Position numbers and translations under genes: made by a program. From Bin5 sp965261695 (lineage in GTDB: Bacteria; Chloroflexota; Anaerolineae; Caldilineales; Caldilineaceae): a stretch of DNA of 64,000 bases. The notes under the pieces are model-generated. The model was given only the letters and a program-made list of their open reading frames with translations. It made no database searches and was not told the origin of the DNA. The DNA is taken from assembly GCA_965261695.1 (NCBI GenBank), contig OZ253474.1, positions 5,332,001-5,396,000 on the forward strand. The letters run 5' to 3'. Below, piece by piece: positions 25,816 to 34,842 of the stretch; position 1 is the first letter of the stretch, and the number at the start of each line of letters is the position of its first letter.

Positions 25816-25959
25816 AGAGTTCACTCCTCTTACGGGCGGCGCCGCGCGGCATGTCCACTTGGCGCGGCCTCGCAGGGCGACGACGTTCAATTCGACTTTA
25901 ACCGCCTGCTCAAACCTGCTTTCTAACCGTTCAAGCCTGAGGCTGCATTCGATCAGCTT

Positions 25960-26955
25960 TCAAGCGGTTTCGTTGCCAGCCAGGCCGCCTGCGTCTGGCC
26001 TGGTCTGGCTGCGCCAGAACTGGAGTACATCTTCAAGGCTCTGTTCGAGGCCGATGGCCGGCAGCCAGCCGGTGGCCTCGTGCAGCTTTGTGGGATCGCA
26101 GACGGAGCGGGCGACATCGCTGGGCCGCAGCCTGTCCTGGTCCTGCACGACGGCAATCTCGACCGCGCTGAGTTCCACCAGGATTTCCAGCAAACGGCGC
26201 ACCGGGTAGGTAACGCCGCTGCCAACGTTGTAGACGCCGCCCGGCTCTCCGTGCTGAAGCGCCAGCCAGTAGGCCCGGACCATATCGCGCACGTCGGTAT
26301 AGTCGCGCTCCGCCTCCAGATTTCCCACCTTCAGAACAGGGTCTTGCAGTCCTGCTTCGACCTCGGCAATTTGACGGGCAAACGCGCTCGCGACAAAATT
26401 GTCGGACTGGCCCGGTCCGATATGATTGAAGCTGCGAACTCGCACTGTCGGCAACTGGAAGTTGAACCAATACTGTTGGGCCATCAAGTCCTGGGCGACC
26501 TTGCTCACGCCGTAGGGAGAATTCGGGCGCAGTTGGGTTTCCTCACCGATCGGCAGGTCTTCCGCTGCGGCCGGCCCGTACACTTCCGACGAGGCGACGA
26601 TCAGAGCGCGAGCGGCCGGCGCGTGGCGGCGCAGCGCCTCGAGTAGATTCAACTGACAGCCAATGTTCAACTCATAGGTTGCCCACGGCTGGTCCCAGCT
26701 TGCCCTGACATCGCTCCAGGCCGCCAGGTGAAAGACAAAGTGCGGACGTACCGACGCGACAACCTGATCTATCCAGGACAGGTTGCGCAGATCGCCGTTG
26801 TGCAGGCGCAGCCGTTCTCGCAGTGGCCGAATTCGCCTGTCCGCGCGGTGGATTGTGCCGTGAATCTCCAGCGGCTGAGGTTGGCCGTCGTTCAGGAGAA
26901 AATCGGCCAGCACTGACCCAACGAATCCGGAGATGCCGGTAATGAGTACGCGCAT
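25960..26955 (-). CDS. rmd: GDP-6-deoxy-lyxo-4-hexulose reductase-like NAD epimerase
   Basis: The 331-residue extended short-chain dehydrogenase has MRVLITGISGFVGSVLADFL (Rossmann), VFHLAAWSDVRASWDQP, IVASSEVYG (catalytic Ser) and SPYGVSKVAQDLM (YxxxK). NIGPGQ-like FNHIGPGQSDNFVAS and the ERDYTDVRDMVRAYWLAL segment are typical for RMD, which reduces the GDP-4-keto-6-deoxymannose made by GMD to GDP-D-rhamnose. Pairing with gmd supports this, but other 4-ketoreductases share the motifs. Start 26955 is set by GGAAAGGTGATTCTC; the ORF could extend one codon more. A TATAAT box lies 25 bp upstream of the start on the same strand. Confidence 0.85.
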   Translation of the reverse strand: MRVLITGISGFVGSVLADFLLNDGQPQPLEIHGTIHRADRRIRPLRERLRLHNGDLRNLSWIDQVVASVRPHFVFHLAAWSDVRASWDQPWATYELNIGCQLNLLEALRRHAPAARALIVASSEVYGPAAAEDLPIGEETQLRPNSPYGVSKVAQDLMAQQYWFNFQLPTVRVRSFNHIGPGQSDNFVASAFARQIAEVEAGLQDPVLKVGNLEAERDYTDVRDMVRAYWLALQHGEPGGVYNVGSGVTYPVRRLLEILVELSAVEIAVVQDQDRLRPSDVARSVCDPTKLHEATGWLPAIGLEQSLEDVLQFWRSQTRPDAGGLAGNETA

Positions 26956-26980
26956 GAGAATCACCTTTCCCTAAAACGCA

Positions 26981-26986
26981 ATTATA
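26981..26986 (-). promoter_or_regulatory. candidate -10 box for the rmd-gmd unit
   Basis: On the minus strand TATAAT is a perfect -10 element about 25 bp before the rmd start. No convincing -35 box occurs 16-18 bp upstream, so the promoter call rests on one element. Confidence 0.35.
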
Positions 26987-27242
26987 GCAGACTCAGGCGT
27001 TCCGGCGCGAACACGAAGGGTGCGCTATGCGCATTTCGTTTCGAGCGGTAAGTGGTTCGTTGCAGGTTGAAAAGACCCTCACGATCTGTCGATTGTCGGG
27101 TTGACAGATGGGAAAAGGGGCTGTTTGACCGGTTCGATATCGGCGACGCGATTCAGGCCAATCTTTATCCTTTTGCGTCCACAATGATATACTGCCCGCG
27201 CCAAGAACGCCGTATTCGAGGACGATTAGGGAGAGGAGAACC

Positions 27243-28466
27243 ATGCGAAGTCTGTCACAATTGCTCGGAGCCCACAGATTCATAGCACACAAGCTGGGCT
27301 GGAAAGGCAGGTTGGGCCTTGGCGTTCTCCTCCTGCTTGTCGCCGGCGCGTTGGCTGCTTGCACGCGTGAACAAGAACTGTATAGATATCTCGATGCGCA
27401 CCGCGCCAAGCTGGACCTCCCCGCCTCGGCCGATGATAAGACGATCGAGTTCATTGTCGAGCCGGGCACGCTGGCGCGCGCAATCGCCGAGCAACTGGCG
27501 TTCGCCGGACTGATCAGCGAAGCTGACCTGTTTGAAGCCTATGTGCGATCGATGGGCATTGACCAGGACCTGAAAGCCGGTACGTTTTACCTGCGAGCCA
27601 ACATGACGCCCATTGAAATTGTTGAAATCCTGCAAAGCGATCTGGCCGCCGGCATTAGCGTGACCATTCCCGAAGGATGGCGCTTGGAGCAGGTAGCTGA
27701 CTTTCTGGACGCGGAAGGACATGTCTCCGGCCATGATTACCTTCTTATTGCGCGGGGACCGGTAGGGCCGGTCTTCACCGCCCTGGAAGAAACAATTCAA
27801 TCGTGGACGGATACATCACAACAGGATGGTTCGAAAGAATGTTGCCCGAAGGTATTTGAACGCTGGCCGTTTCTGGCCTTACTGCCCAGCGGCGCGTCTC
27901 TGGAAGGCTATCTCTTTCCCGCCACATACCAATTGCCGCCTGAAGGGCCGCAAGCGAGCGAATTGATTGTACGCCAGTTGGACGCATTTGCAGACCGGAT
28001 GGCTCTCCTCTTCGACGAGGCTGTTGCGGCGGGCACAATTCGACTGACTCTGCATGACGCGCTCGTATTGGCAAGCATTGTCGAGCGGGAAGCCGCCGTG
28101 GCATTGGAACGACCGGCCATCGCCGGCGTCTTGCAGAATCGACTGGATGCGGGCATGTTGCTGGAGGTGGACGCGACCGTCCAGTACGCGATGGGCTACC
28201 AGGAGGAAAGTGGACAATGGTGGAAGACGCCGGTCTTCCTGGAGGAGTACCAGGGCGTGGACAGCCCGTACAATACATACAAGAATGCTGGCCTGCCGCC
28301 CGGCCCAATTGCCGGCCCCGGTGTAGATGCTTTCCGCGCAGCGCTGTACCCGGAGCGGCACGGCTTCTACTATTACGTCGCCACACCAGACGGCAGCGGC
28401 GCGCACGCCTTCGCCGAGACGTTCGCGGAACATGCCGAAAATGTGCGGCGCTACCAGGGGCAGTGA
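27243..28466 (+). CDS. mltG: endolytic murein transglycosylase MltG-like protein
   Basis: MltG cleaves nascent peptidoglycan strands at the membrane. The 407-residue protein has a short cytoplasmic N-terminus, one membrane segment (LGLGVLLLLVAGALAAC, residues about 24-40), then the YceG-like domain. IEFIVEPGTLARAIAEQLAFAGLI is a LysM-like subdomain. The catalytic part reads LASIVEREAAVALERPAIAGVLQNRL with the active-site Glu in IVERE, and the C-terminal YNTYKNAGLPPGPIAGPGVDAF is highly conserved. A Cys follows the membrane segment (AACTREQ), but with no true lipobox. It is transcribed divergently from the rmd-gmd pair. Confidence 0.93.
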   Translation: MRSLSQLLGAHRFIAHKLGWKGRLGLGVLLLLVAGALAACTREQELYRYLDAHRAKLDLPASADDKTIEFIVEPGTLARAIAEQLAFAGLISEADLFEAYVRSMGIDQDLKAGTFYLRANMTPIEIVEILQSDLAAGISVTIPEGWRLEQVADFLDAEGHVSGHDYLLIARGPVGPVFTALEETIQSWTDTSQQDGSKECCPKVFERWPFLALLPSGASLEGYLFPATYQLPPEGPQASELIVRQLDAFADRMALLFDEAVAAGTIRLTLHDALVLASIVEREAAVALERPAIAGVLQNRLDAGMLLEVDATVQYAMGYQEESGQWWKTPVFLEEYQGVDSPYNTYKNAGLPPGPIAGPGVDAFRAALYPERHGFYYYVATPDGSGAHAFAETFAEHAENVRRYQGQ

Positions 28467-28521
28467 GGATCGACTTTGAAGGGATTTCGACCGTGTCTGA
28501 GTGCTCTCTTGCCAATTTGAA

Positions 28522-28550
28522 TTGACACGAGGGGTATGTTTTCCTACAAT
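28522..28550 (+). promoter_or_regulatory. near-consensus sigma70-type promoter for tRNA-Leu
   Basis: TTGACA (28522-28527) and TACAAT (28545-28550) are separated by exactly 17 bp. The tRNA begins 9 bp after the -10 box, so transcription would start at or just before the mature tRNA. This is the best promoter in the window. Confidence 0.8.
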
Positions 28551-28558
28551 GAACTGTC

Positions 28559-28641
<83 letters not shown>

Positions 28642-28729
28642 CTCTAGCGCGTGTCATCGTCGCCTGGTGCGCGAAGGCATGGGCAGACTGACCGAGAGAC
28701 CTCTCCGCTTCGCCGCGCCCCCTTGCTGA

Positions 28730-29089
28730 CTGGGCAGCCGTCCGGGCCCGCCTCGCCTCCACTACGCCCAGTTCGGTGATGATCGCTGTCACCAGATACC
28801 CGGGCACGCTCTCAAACGGGGAACAATTCGAGTCTAAACTGATGCACGTTGCGTAACTCGCTGGGGCCTGCTAGCGGTTCGGAAAAAGTCCGCAACGGCT
28901 GGGTGCCCTGGCTTTGCGCCGCGGCGGCCGCCTTGGTCAACTCCTTCACCGCCTAAAATGGTAGGGGAAATGGTTTGCCGCCACGGCGGTTGTCAGTGAG
29001 ACGACCGTATTGGTGAACGAGCCGTCGGCGATGAATGTCTCAACTCCCACCATCACCGCATCGAATTGGGGCATGCCTGTGGGAATCAT
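28730..29089 (-). pseudogene. frameshifted remnant of an eIF-2B/MtnA-family isomerase
   Basis: The first piece, starting at ATG 29089, reads GMPQFDAVMVGVETFIADGSFTNTVVSL and stops at 28946. It matches the FDxVLVGADxI-DGSVVNKxGT strand of the eIF-2B alpha/MtnA/ribose-1,5-bisphosphate isomerase family. A later piece in another frame (about 28810-28735) reads VPGYLVTAIITELGVVEA, which is the family's C-terminal P-x-LITAIITELG motif. The family's N-terminal half is absent and two frameshifts lie between the pieces. The first ATG overlaps the stop of the SIS gene as ATGA, as if the intact gene had been the last of that operon. Bases 28642-28730 hold nothing else I can support. Confidence 0.6.
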
Positions 29090-30318
29090 CGCCGGCCGGG
29101 GTGAAACTCGTTCAGTCGGCTCTCCTGGATCGTGCGCATGTTCATCTCATACTGGAGCGGGGAGTCGAATTCGAAGGCCAGGCGGCCGCGCGACTGCGCC
29201 AGGTAGGTGGCGAAGAGCTGGCCGGGCACGCAGTAAACCAGCGGTGACAGCGCTTCCGGCACAGTGCCGGCGACCGGCAACACCACATCTGCGGCCTCGC
29301 CCAACTCGGCGTTGCTTTCGTCGGTGACGACGACTCCTGTTCCCCCCATCGTTTGCGTCGTGTGCAGCAGTTCCCTGATGCGGGTCATGCTGCGCCCCTG
29401 CGGCGCGATGAAGAGAACCTGTGTCCCCGGCCCGGTGAGGAAGAACTGCTCGTGCGCCCACTCCTCCAACTCCTGCGAGACACCGTAAACGCGCGGCAGT
29501 TCATACGTCTTGGCGGCGTAGAACAGGCTGGTCGCCAGACTGGGACCGGAGCCGAGGATCGTGTAGCTGTCGATCTCCTTGACCTGCGCTGCGTAGGCCT
29601 GCGCCGCAGGCGTGCAGAGCGCGACCGTTTCCGCGATCAGGTCGGCTGTAGATAGCAGTTCTGCGCGTAACGCATCGGCCTCCTCCTCTGTAAGATGGCC
29701 GCGCGCGACCCCGGTCTGGAAGGCGATCAGATACAGTGTCGTCAAGCTGGCCAGGTAGTTCACCAGCCCGAATGAGCCGCGCCGCGGCTTCAGTGCCTCT
29801 TCGCCCGTGGCCAGGTTGCTCGGCATGCCGAGCAACTCACCGGCCAGCCGGACGCTCTGATCCACGATCGTGTCCGACTCCTGCGCCAACCAGCCGTCAG
29901 GATTGCCCGTGATCGCGACCGTGTGCGCACCGCCCAATCGGGCATTCACGACCGCTTCCACCGAGCGCGTCGCCTTGCCCGAGTTGGAGATGCCGAAAAC
30001 GAGCGAGTCCGGCGGCAGGAATTCGGCGGCATAGCGACCGAACTCCAGCGCCTCCAGCGCCTCGGTTGGCACACCGGCATAGCGGCCGAAGGCATAGCGC
30101 GCAGCCAGCCCGGCGAAGTAGGAGTCGCCGCAACCGGTGATGTAGATGTGGGATGTCGCCGTAAAGAGAGCGGGATCCAGCGCCTCAAGCTGCGGCTGCA
30201 CCGTCTCCATCACCGCGGGGATGGCAGGCCCTTGATTGCTGATTTCGTTCAGCATATCGTCAATTGTTACCGGGATCGGCTCACCAAATTCAGCCTGGCG
30301 GATCGGGCGCTCTATCAT
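29086..30318 (-). CDS. tandem SIS-domain sugar isomerase-like protein
   Basis: The protein has two SIS (sugar isomerase) domains like the isomerase half of glucosamine-6-phosphate synthase, without the glutaminase. Domain 1 contains HIYITGCGDSYFAGLAARYAF and VFGISNSGKATRSVEAV; domain 2 contains YTILGSGPSLATSLFYAAKTYELP and EEWAHEQFFLTGPGTQVLFIAP. These loops bind phosphosugars. A start at 30318 (MIERPI) is favoured by GGAG at 9 bp; the frame stays open to 30372. It lies 70 bp behind the Rieske gene in a minus-strand run. It may deaminate or isomerise an amino sugar phosphate, or act as a sugar-phosphate sensor. Confidence 0.88.
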   Translation of the reverse strand: MIERPIRQAEFGEPIPVTIDDMLNEISNQGPAIPAVMETVQPQLEALDPALFTATSHIYITGCGDSYFAGLAARYAFGRYAGVPTEALEALEFGRYAAEFLPPDSLVFGISNSGKATRSVEAVVNARLGGAHTVAITGNPDGWLAQESDTIVDQSVRLAGELLGMPSNLATGEEALKPRRGSFGLVNYLASLTTLYLIAFQTGVARGHLTEEEADALRAELLSTADLIAETVALCTPAAQAYAAQVKEIDSYTILGSGPSLATSLFYAAKTYELPRVYGVSQELEEWAHEQFFLTGPGTQVLFIAPQGRSMTRIRELLHTTQTMGGTGVVVTDESNAELGEAADVVLPVAGTVPEALSPLVYCVPGQLFATYLAQSRGRLAFEFDSPLQYEMNMRTIQESRLNEFHPGRR

Positions 30319-30388
30319 CGCAACTGTCTCCATCTCTGTCTCTCGCGAAATTGGAACCGGGCGCGCCGGCAACTTCTCAGCCGGCCCG

Positions 30389-30781
30389 TTATACGACCAG
30401 CTTCACCTGTCCATCCTCGACCACAACTTCATATGTGCGCAGCCTCAAGTCGTAGCCAAATGCCTTGCCGCTCTTGACGTGGTACTCCATCCCGTGGCCG
30501 GGGCAGACCAGCACCTCGCCGTCGTGGGCCCATTTAGTCTCCCACGCCGTGTCGGCGTTGCAGATCACGGTTCCCTGCAGCCGACCCCGGCTCAGCGGCG
30601 CCGACTGGTGCGGGCAGCGACCGTACAAAGCGTAATACTCGCCGCCCACGTTGAAGACCGCGATTACGACGCCGCCAACCTGTACCTCCATACGCGTGCC
30701 GGGCCTAAAATCATCCACCGCGCCAACGTTGATCTTGCGCTTGGCGCGTCTGCTGCGGTCGGGCGGCTGGGTAGGCGTCAT
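30389..30781 (-). CDS. Rieske [2Fe-2S] ferredoxin-like protein
   Basis: The 130-residue protein has a Rieske centre: Cys56 and His58 in GRCPHQSAPLSRG, and Cys93 and His96 in CPGHGMEYHVKSG. The spacing between the two halves is longer than in classical Rieske ferredoxins, with an insert around NADTAWETKWAHDGEVLV. That is seen in a known subfamily of stand-alone Rieske proteins in oxygenase and amidohydrolase clusters. No signal peptide is present. The ATG overlaps the stop of the amidohydrolase as ATGA, so the two are translationally coupled. The true start is inside a longer frame that overlaps the amidohydrolase; only the 130-residue part is Rieske-like. It probably supplies electrons to an oxygenase. 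Confidence 0.9.
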   Translation of the reverse strand: MTPTQPPDRSRRAKRKINVGAVDDFRPGTRMEVQVGGVVIAVFNVGGEYYALYGRCPHQSAPLSRGRLQGTVICNADTAWETKWAHDGEVLVCPGHGMEYHVKSGKAFGYDLRLRTYEVVVEDGQVKLVV

Positions 30782-31953
30782 TTTCTCGGTTTCAATCCGA
30801 AGAACCGGAGCGCGTTCTCCCCCAGGATCTTGCGGCGCAGCGTATCGTCCATCTCGTAGCGCATGAATCCCGCGATCAGATCGCGTTCCAGGTGCGGCCA
30901 GTCGGAGGCCCACATGGTCGTGTCCTGGCCCTGGTAGAGTTCGATCAGCTTGGCCAGGTCGCCGCGCCGCGGCAGCGCCTCCAGTTCGTGGGTGCCGATA
31001 TACCAGTCGCGGATGTATTCGCTGGGCTTCCTTTCCAGCGCTGGCAACTCGGTTCGGTAGCGCAAATAGGCGGCATCGAGCCGGTACATGATGAAGGGCA
31101 TCCAAGTCAGCCCGGCCTCGAGAATGGCGAATTTGAGGTTGGGGTAGCGAACCGGAATGCCGGCGCACACCACCGACATGATCTGCAACATCGACGTGAA
31201 CGGGAAACCCATGCTGTTGACCTGCATGAGCGTATGGAAATGAGCCACCCGCAGCGGGTAGTTGTCATGGATGAGCGCCTCGATGCCGTGAAAGCAGATC
31301 GGGAGACCATTCCCGGCAGCGGCCTCGAAGATTGGCCAGTACTTCTGATCTCCAATCGGCGGATTGACGCCAACGTCGGGGATGCACACGCTCACGACAT
31401 CGGGATGAGCGGCGTGGCGGTCGATCTCCTCGGCGGCATGGAGGGGGTGCTGCGGCGCCACAACGATTGCGATCTTGACGCCGTCCAGATTCTGGTAGGC
31501 GTCCACCATGTACTGGTTGTAAGCTGTGGTGAGCGCCGCCGCCCACTTCGGTTCGGGCAGATAGCCGATCGGCAGCAGTTCGCTGGGGAAGAGAATGCTG
31601 TAGTCGATGATGCCCTTCGCCATGCGGGCCAGCAGGTCTTGCTTTGTGGCCAGCTTGGCGCGCGGCGGCTTGTCATACGATGAACCGAGCCAGGCGATGT
31701 GGGCGATCATGTTGCGCAATGAGTTGCCCGGTTCGCCCTTGAAATCCGCCTGCAGCACGGTCTCCATCCGCTTGCGGAAGTGCCCCTCCATGTAGTCGAG
31801 CATGAACATGAGCGTGTCATCGACATGCACGTCAACATCGACGATTGTGCATTGCGCCAGTTCGTCGCCGTACTGGTCGAGGTCTTCATCCTGCACCGGG
31901 TTGAAGGAAGGCTCGACCCGATGCACTTTGACGTCCTGCCCATCCGTTGCCAT
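30778..31953 (-). CDS. amidohydrolase-2 family metal-dependent hydrolase
   Basis: A 391-residue TIM-barrel protein of the amidohydrolase-2 type, which includes ACMSD-like decarboxylases and hydrolases. The first metal segment reads CTIVDVDVHVDD, with a single His rather than the HxH of many relatives. Later marks are GLPICFHGIEALIHDN, the conserved RYPNLKFAILEAGLTWMPFIMYRLD, and the final catalytic ASDWPHLERD. Start 31953 follows GGAGTGAATTCG; the frame could extend to 32193 but that part has no family similarity. It heads the run amidohydrolase-Rieske-SIS. Function is probably hydrolysis or decarboxylation of an aromatic or amide intermediate. Confidence 0.88.
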   Translation of the reverse strand: MATDGQDVKVHRVEPSFNPVQDEDLDQYGDELAQCTIVDVDVHVDDTLMFMLDYMEGHFRKRMETVLQADFKGEPGNSLRNMIAHIAWLGSSYDKPPRAKLATKQDLLARMAKGIIDYSILFPSELLPIGYLPEPKWAAALTTAYNQYMVDAYQNLDGVKIAIVVAPQHPLHAAEEIDRHAAHPDVVSVCIPDVGVNPPIGDQKYWPIFEAAAGNGLPICFHGIEALIHDNYPLRVAHFHTLMQVNSMGFPFTSMLQIMSVVCAGIPVRYPNLKFAILEAGLTWMPFIMYRLDAAYLRYRTELPALERKPSEYIRDWYIGTHELEALPRRGDLAKLIELYQGQDTTMWASDWPHLERDLIAGFMRYEMDDTLRRKILGENALRFFGLKPRK

Positions 31954-32060
31954 CGAATTCACTCCAATTGTATCGACACACTGGGTGCCCGCTAAGACGA
32001 GACTGGACAATCTGGCCAGCCGCGAGTCGAGTTTAGCAGACGCAAGCGCGCCCATCCAAA

Positions 32061-32963
32061 TCAAGCGGCCGTTTGACCGTCCCGCACTCCCCTTGCCCCA
32101 CGCGGGTTCATCACGTCTATCAGTCCGTCGCCGACCAGGTTGATGCTCAACACCAGCAGCGTCAGCACAAGACCGGGGAAGCCGGGATACCACGGGGCGA
32201 CAGTGATATAGCCGCGGCCGTCATTGATGATCGAGCCAAGGCTGGGCGTCGGCGGTTGAATGCCGAAGCCGAAAAAGCTCAATCCGGCTTCATACATGAT
32301 CGCGCCGGGTATCCCCATTGAAAAGGCAACGATGATCGGCCCCATGCAGTTGGGCAGTACATGTCGGAGCAGGATGCGCCGGTTGCACGCGCCGATCGAG
32401 CGCGCCGCGTCCACGTATGTCTGCTCCCTGATTGCCAGGACCAGCCCCCGCACCAGGCGGGCAACATCCGGCCAGGCCACTATCGCTAAGGCCACGCACA
32501 CAGTGACCAGACCGGGGCCGAGCACCGCAGTCACTGTCATCGCCAGCAATAAAACCGGAAAGGCGAGCATGATGTCCGTGATGCGCATGATCACATTGTC
32601 CACGATGCGGGGGAAGAATCCGGAGATCAGCCCCAGCAAGGTGCCAGCCACCATCGACAGCCCGCGCACCACGATGCCTACGATCAGCGAAGTGCGCAGG
32701 CCGAAGACAACGCGCGCGAAGATGTCCCGCCCCAACTGATCGGTGCCGAACAGGTTGCGCTGGCTCGGCGGGTAGGGCGGCGTGATCGTCTCTCCGTCCT
32801 GCTCGCGCCGCATTTCTATCTGAGTCGGGTCGCTGACAATGAAGGGCGCCAAAACTGCCAGCAGCACGAAAATGAGAATCACAACGACACCGACCAGCGG
32901 AAGACGATCCTGGCTGAAGCGCCGCCAGTCAAACGTAGCGAATACGCGGATTGATGAACGCAT
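32061..32963 (-). CDS. dppC: dipeptide/oligopeptide ABC transporter permease (DppC type)
   Basis: A 300-residue inner-membrane permease. The N-terminal helix (LPLVGVVVILIFVLLAVLAPFIV) is followed by the family segment RNLFGTDQLGRDIFARVVFGLRTSL. The EAA loop that contacts the ATPase lies in YVDAARSIGACNRRILLRHVLPN, and PPTPSLGSIINDGRGYI precedes the last helix. With DppB it forms the membrane channel for peptides, nickel or opines. The start lies 35 bp inside the end of dppB, so the two are coupled. No ATPase genes (dppD/dppF) are in the window. Confidence 0.93.
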   Translation of the reverse strand: MRSSIRVFATFDWRRFSQDRLPLVGVVVILIFVLLAVLAPFIVSDPTQIEMRREQDGETITPPYPPSQRNLFGTDQLGRDIFARVVFGLRTSLIVGIVVRGLSMVAGTLLGLISGFFPRIVDNVIMRITDIMLAFPVLLLAMTVTAVLGPGLVTVCVALAIVAWPDVARLVRGLVLAIREQTYVDAARSIGACNRRILLRHVLPNCMGPIIVAFSMGIPGAIMYEAGLSFFGFGIQPPTPSLGSIINDGRGYITVAPWYPGFPGLVLTLLVLSINLVGDGLIDVMNPRGARGVRDGQTAA

Positions 32964-33855
32964 ATAGAAGGTCCACTGCCAGGTTGACCAGGGATACGGA
33001 GATGGCCAGGATCATGACCGACGCCTGCAAGGCGGGCAGATCGCGAAAGACCAGCGCGTCAAAGGCGTACTTGCCGATTCCGGGCCATGCGAAGATCACC
33101 TCGATGATGGGAATGCCGCCCAGCAGATGCACAAAGTCATTGCCGATGGTCGTTACGATCGGGATGAGCGCATTGGGCAGAATGTGCCGCCGCATGACCA
33201 GCGCGCGCCTGAGGCCCTTGGCTCGCGCCGTGCGAATGTAGTCCTCACCCATGACCTCGATCAGCGCGGCGCGCGTGATGCGGGCCAGTAGACCCATTGA
33301 TGGCAGCGCCAGCGTGATAGCGGGCAAGATGACAAAACGGTCGAAGCCGGCCCCATACCCCGAAGGCGGCAGCACGCGCAGGAAGACCGCAAAGACAATC
33401 TGCAACATGAGCGCCAGCCAGAAGAGCGGGAAGGAGAGATTCAGCGCCGCCACCGCCATGACCAGCCGGTCGGCCCAGCCGTTGCGCCGCGCCGCCGCGA
33501 CGACGCCCAGCCAGATACCCAGCAGCGCGCTCGTCAACTCGGCGGTAACGGCCAACTGTACCGTCTTGGGGAACACGATGATCAGGTCGCCAAGGATCGG
33601 CCGTCGCGACTGATAGGAGCGCCCGAACTCGCCCCGCGCCAGCTTCCAGAGATTGTCCAGGTACTGAACCAGGAGCGGACGATCAAATCCCATCTGATGG
33701 CGAATCGTCTCCACCGTGTCGGGATCGGCGAACGGGCCGGCCATCAGGCGGGCAGGGTCGCCGGGCAGGATGTTCAACAGCGCAAACAGCACTGTGACCA
33801 GCCCGATCAGGATGGGTACGAACAGTAGGATTCGCCTGAAAACGTAGTTGAGCAT
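32929..33855 (-). CDS. dppB: dipeptide/oligopeptide ABC transporter permease (DppB type)
   Basis: A 308-residue permease with the diagnostic N-terminal helix and loop: FRRILLFVPILIGLVTVLFALLNILPGDPARLM. The membrane core follows and the EAA loop reads EDYIRTARAKGLRRALVMRRHILPNALIPIV. The C-terminal helix ends LAVDLLYAFINPRIRY. It pairs with the downstream DppC permease, and the binding protein at 36973-38607 is probably its partner despite the intervening genes. The gap 33856-34011 between it and the opposite-strand permease fragment holds no clear promoter. Confidence 0.93.
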   Translation of the reverse strand: MLNYVFRRILLFVPILIGLVTVLFALLNILPGDPARLMAGPFADPDTVETIRHQMGFDRPLLVQYLDNLWKLARGEFGRSYQSRRPILGDLIIVFPKTVQLAVTAELTSALLGIWLGVVAAARRNGWADRLVMAVAALNLSFPLFWLALMLQIVFAVFLRVLPPSGYGAGFDRFVILPAITLALPSMGLLARITRAALIEVMGEDYIRTARAKGLRRALVMRRHILPNALIPIVTTIGNDFVHLLGGIPIIEVIFAWPGIGKYAFDALVFRDLPALQASVMILAISVSLVNLAVDLLYAFINPRIRYV

Positions 33856-34011
33856 CGGCCCGGTTGTTAACGGCAGGCGCTGGCCTGGGACGACTGCAAA
33901 CGCAAGGGCGTTCGAGGTTTAACAACGCCGGCGCACCTGTTGGAAAATCAGCGCCATTGCTTGAATCATAGCCCAACATAGCTTGATTTGTCATACCCAA
34001 ATAAAATGTAG

Positions 34012-34773
34012 ATGGTGGGCGCCGACCTCTATTGGGTCTCTCGCAGCCACCTGTTTGGGTTGCAAGACCCGAAGGCCCGTCTTTCTCTGCTGGGGCAGGA
34101 CACGGTCGGGCGGGATCTGTTTACCCGCATAATCTTTGGCGCGCGCAACTCGCTCACCATCGGTCTGGTCGGCGTTGCGATGAGTTACTTCCTCGGCATC
34201 CTCATCGGCGGGCTGTCCGGCTACCTCAGCGGAACGATGGATATGGTGATCCAACGCATCATCGAACTGCTGCGGGCGCTGCCGACGCCGCTGCTATGGA
34301 TGGCGCTGAGCATCGCGCTGCCGTCGGACTGGCCTGTGGTCAGGACCGACTTCGCCATCGTCCTGATCCTGTCCATCGTTGGCTGGACAAGCATCGCGCG
34401 CGTGGTGCGCGGCCGCTTTTTCGCCCTGCGCGAGGAGGACTTTGTCGGCGCGGCGGAACTGGACGGCGCCAGCAATCTGCATATCATCTTTCGCTACCTG
34501 CTTCCCTCCTTTTTGAGCTGCATCATCGCCCGCCCTACCCTAGCGATTCCACAGATGATCCTGGGCGAGGCTGCGCTCAGTTTCATTGGCCTGGGCCTGC
34601 GGCCGCCCGCCATCAGTTGGGGTGTACTGCTCAAGGATGCGCAGGCGATTCGCGTTCTTGCGCTGTCGCCGTGGCTGCTGCTGCCGACTGTCTTTGTCGT
34701 GGTCAGCATTCTGGCCTTCAACTTTGTCGGTGACGGCCTGCGCGATGCTTCCGACCCCTCTACTCACCTGTAA
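34012..34773 (+). pseudogene. N-terminally truncated OppC-type permease
   Basis: The 253 residues match the C-terminal two-thirds of a long OppC-type permease: LLGQDTVGRDLFTRIIFGARNSL, the EAA loop LREEDFVGAAELDGASNLHIIFRYLLPS, and ALSFIGLGLRPPAISWGVLLKDAQ. The first membrane helix and the about 100 preceding residues are missing, and an in-frame TAG (34009) stands directly before the ATG. There is no ribosome-binding site. It is thus most likely a truncated leftover of another peptide transporter, inverted relative to dppBC. A short functional version cannot be fully excluded because the rest is intact. Confidence 0.7.
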
Positions 34774-34842
34774 GACAAAAGCGTCTGCCACCGATATGCG
34801 CAATCCAATGCCGGCTGTCCCAGCAAATAGGAGATTGAGACG

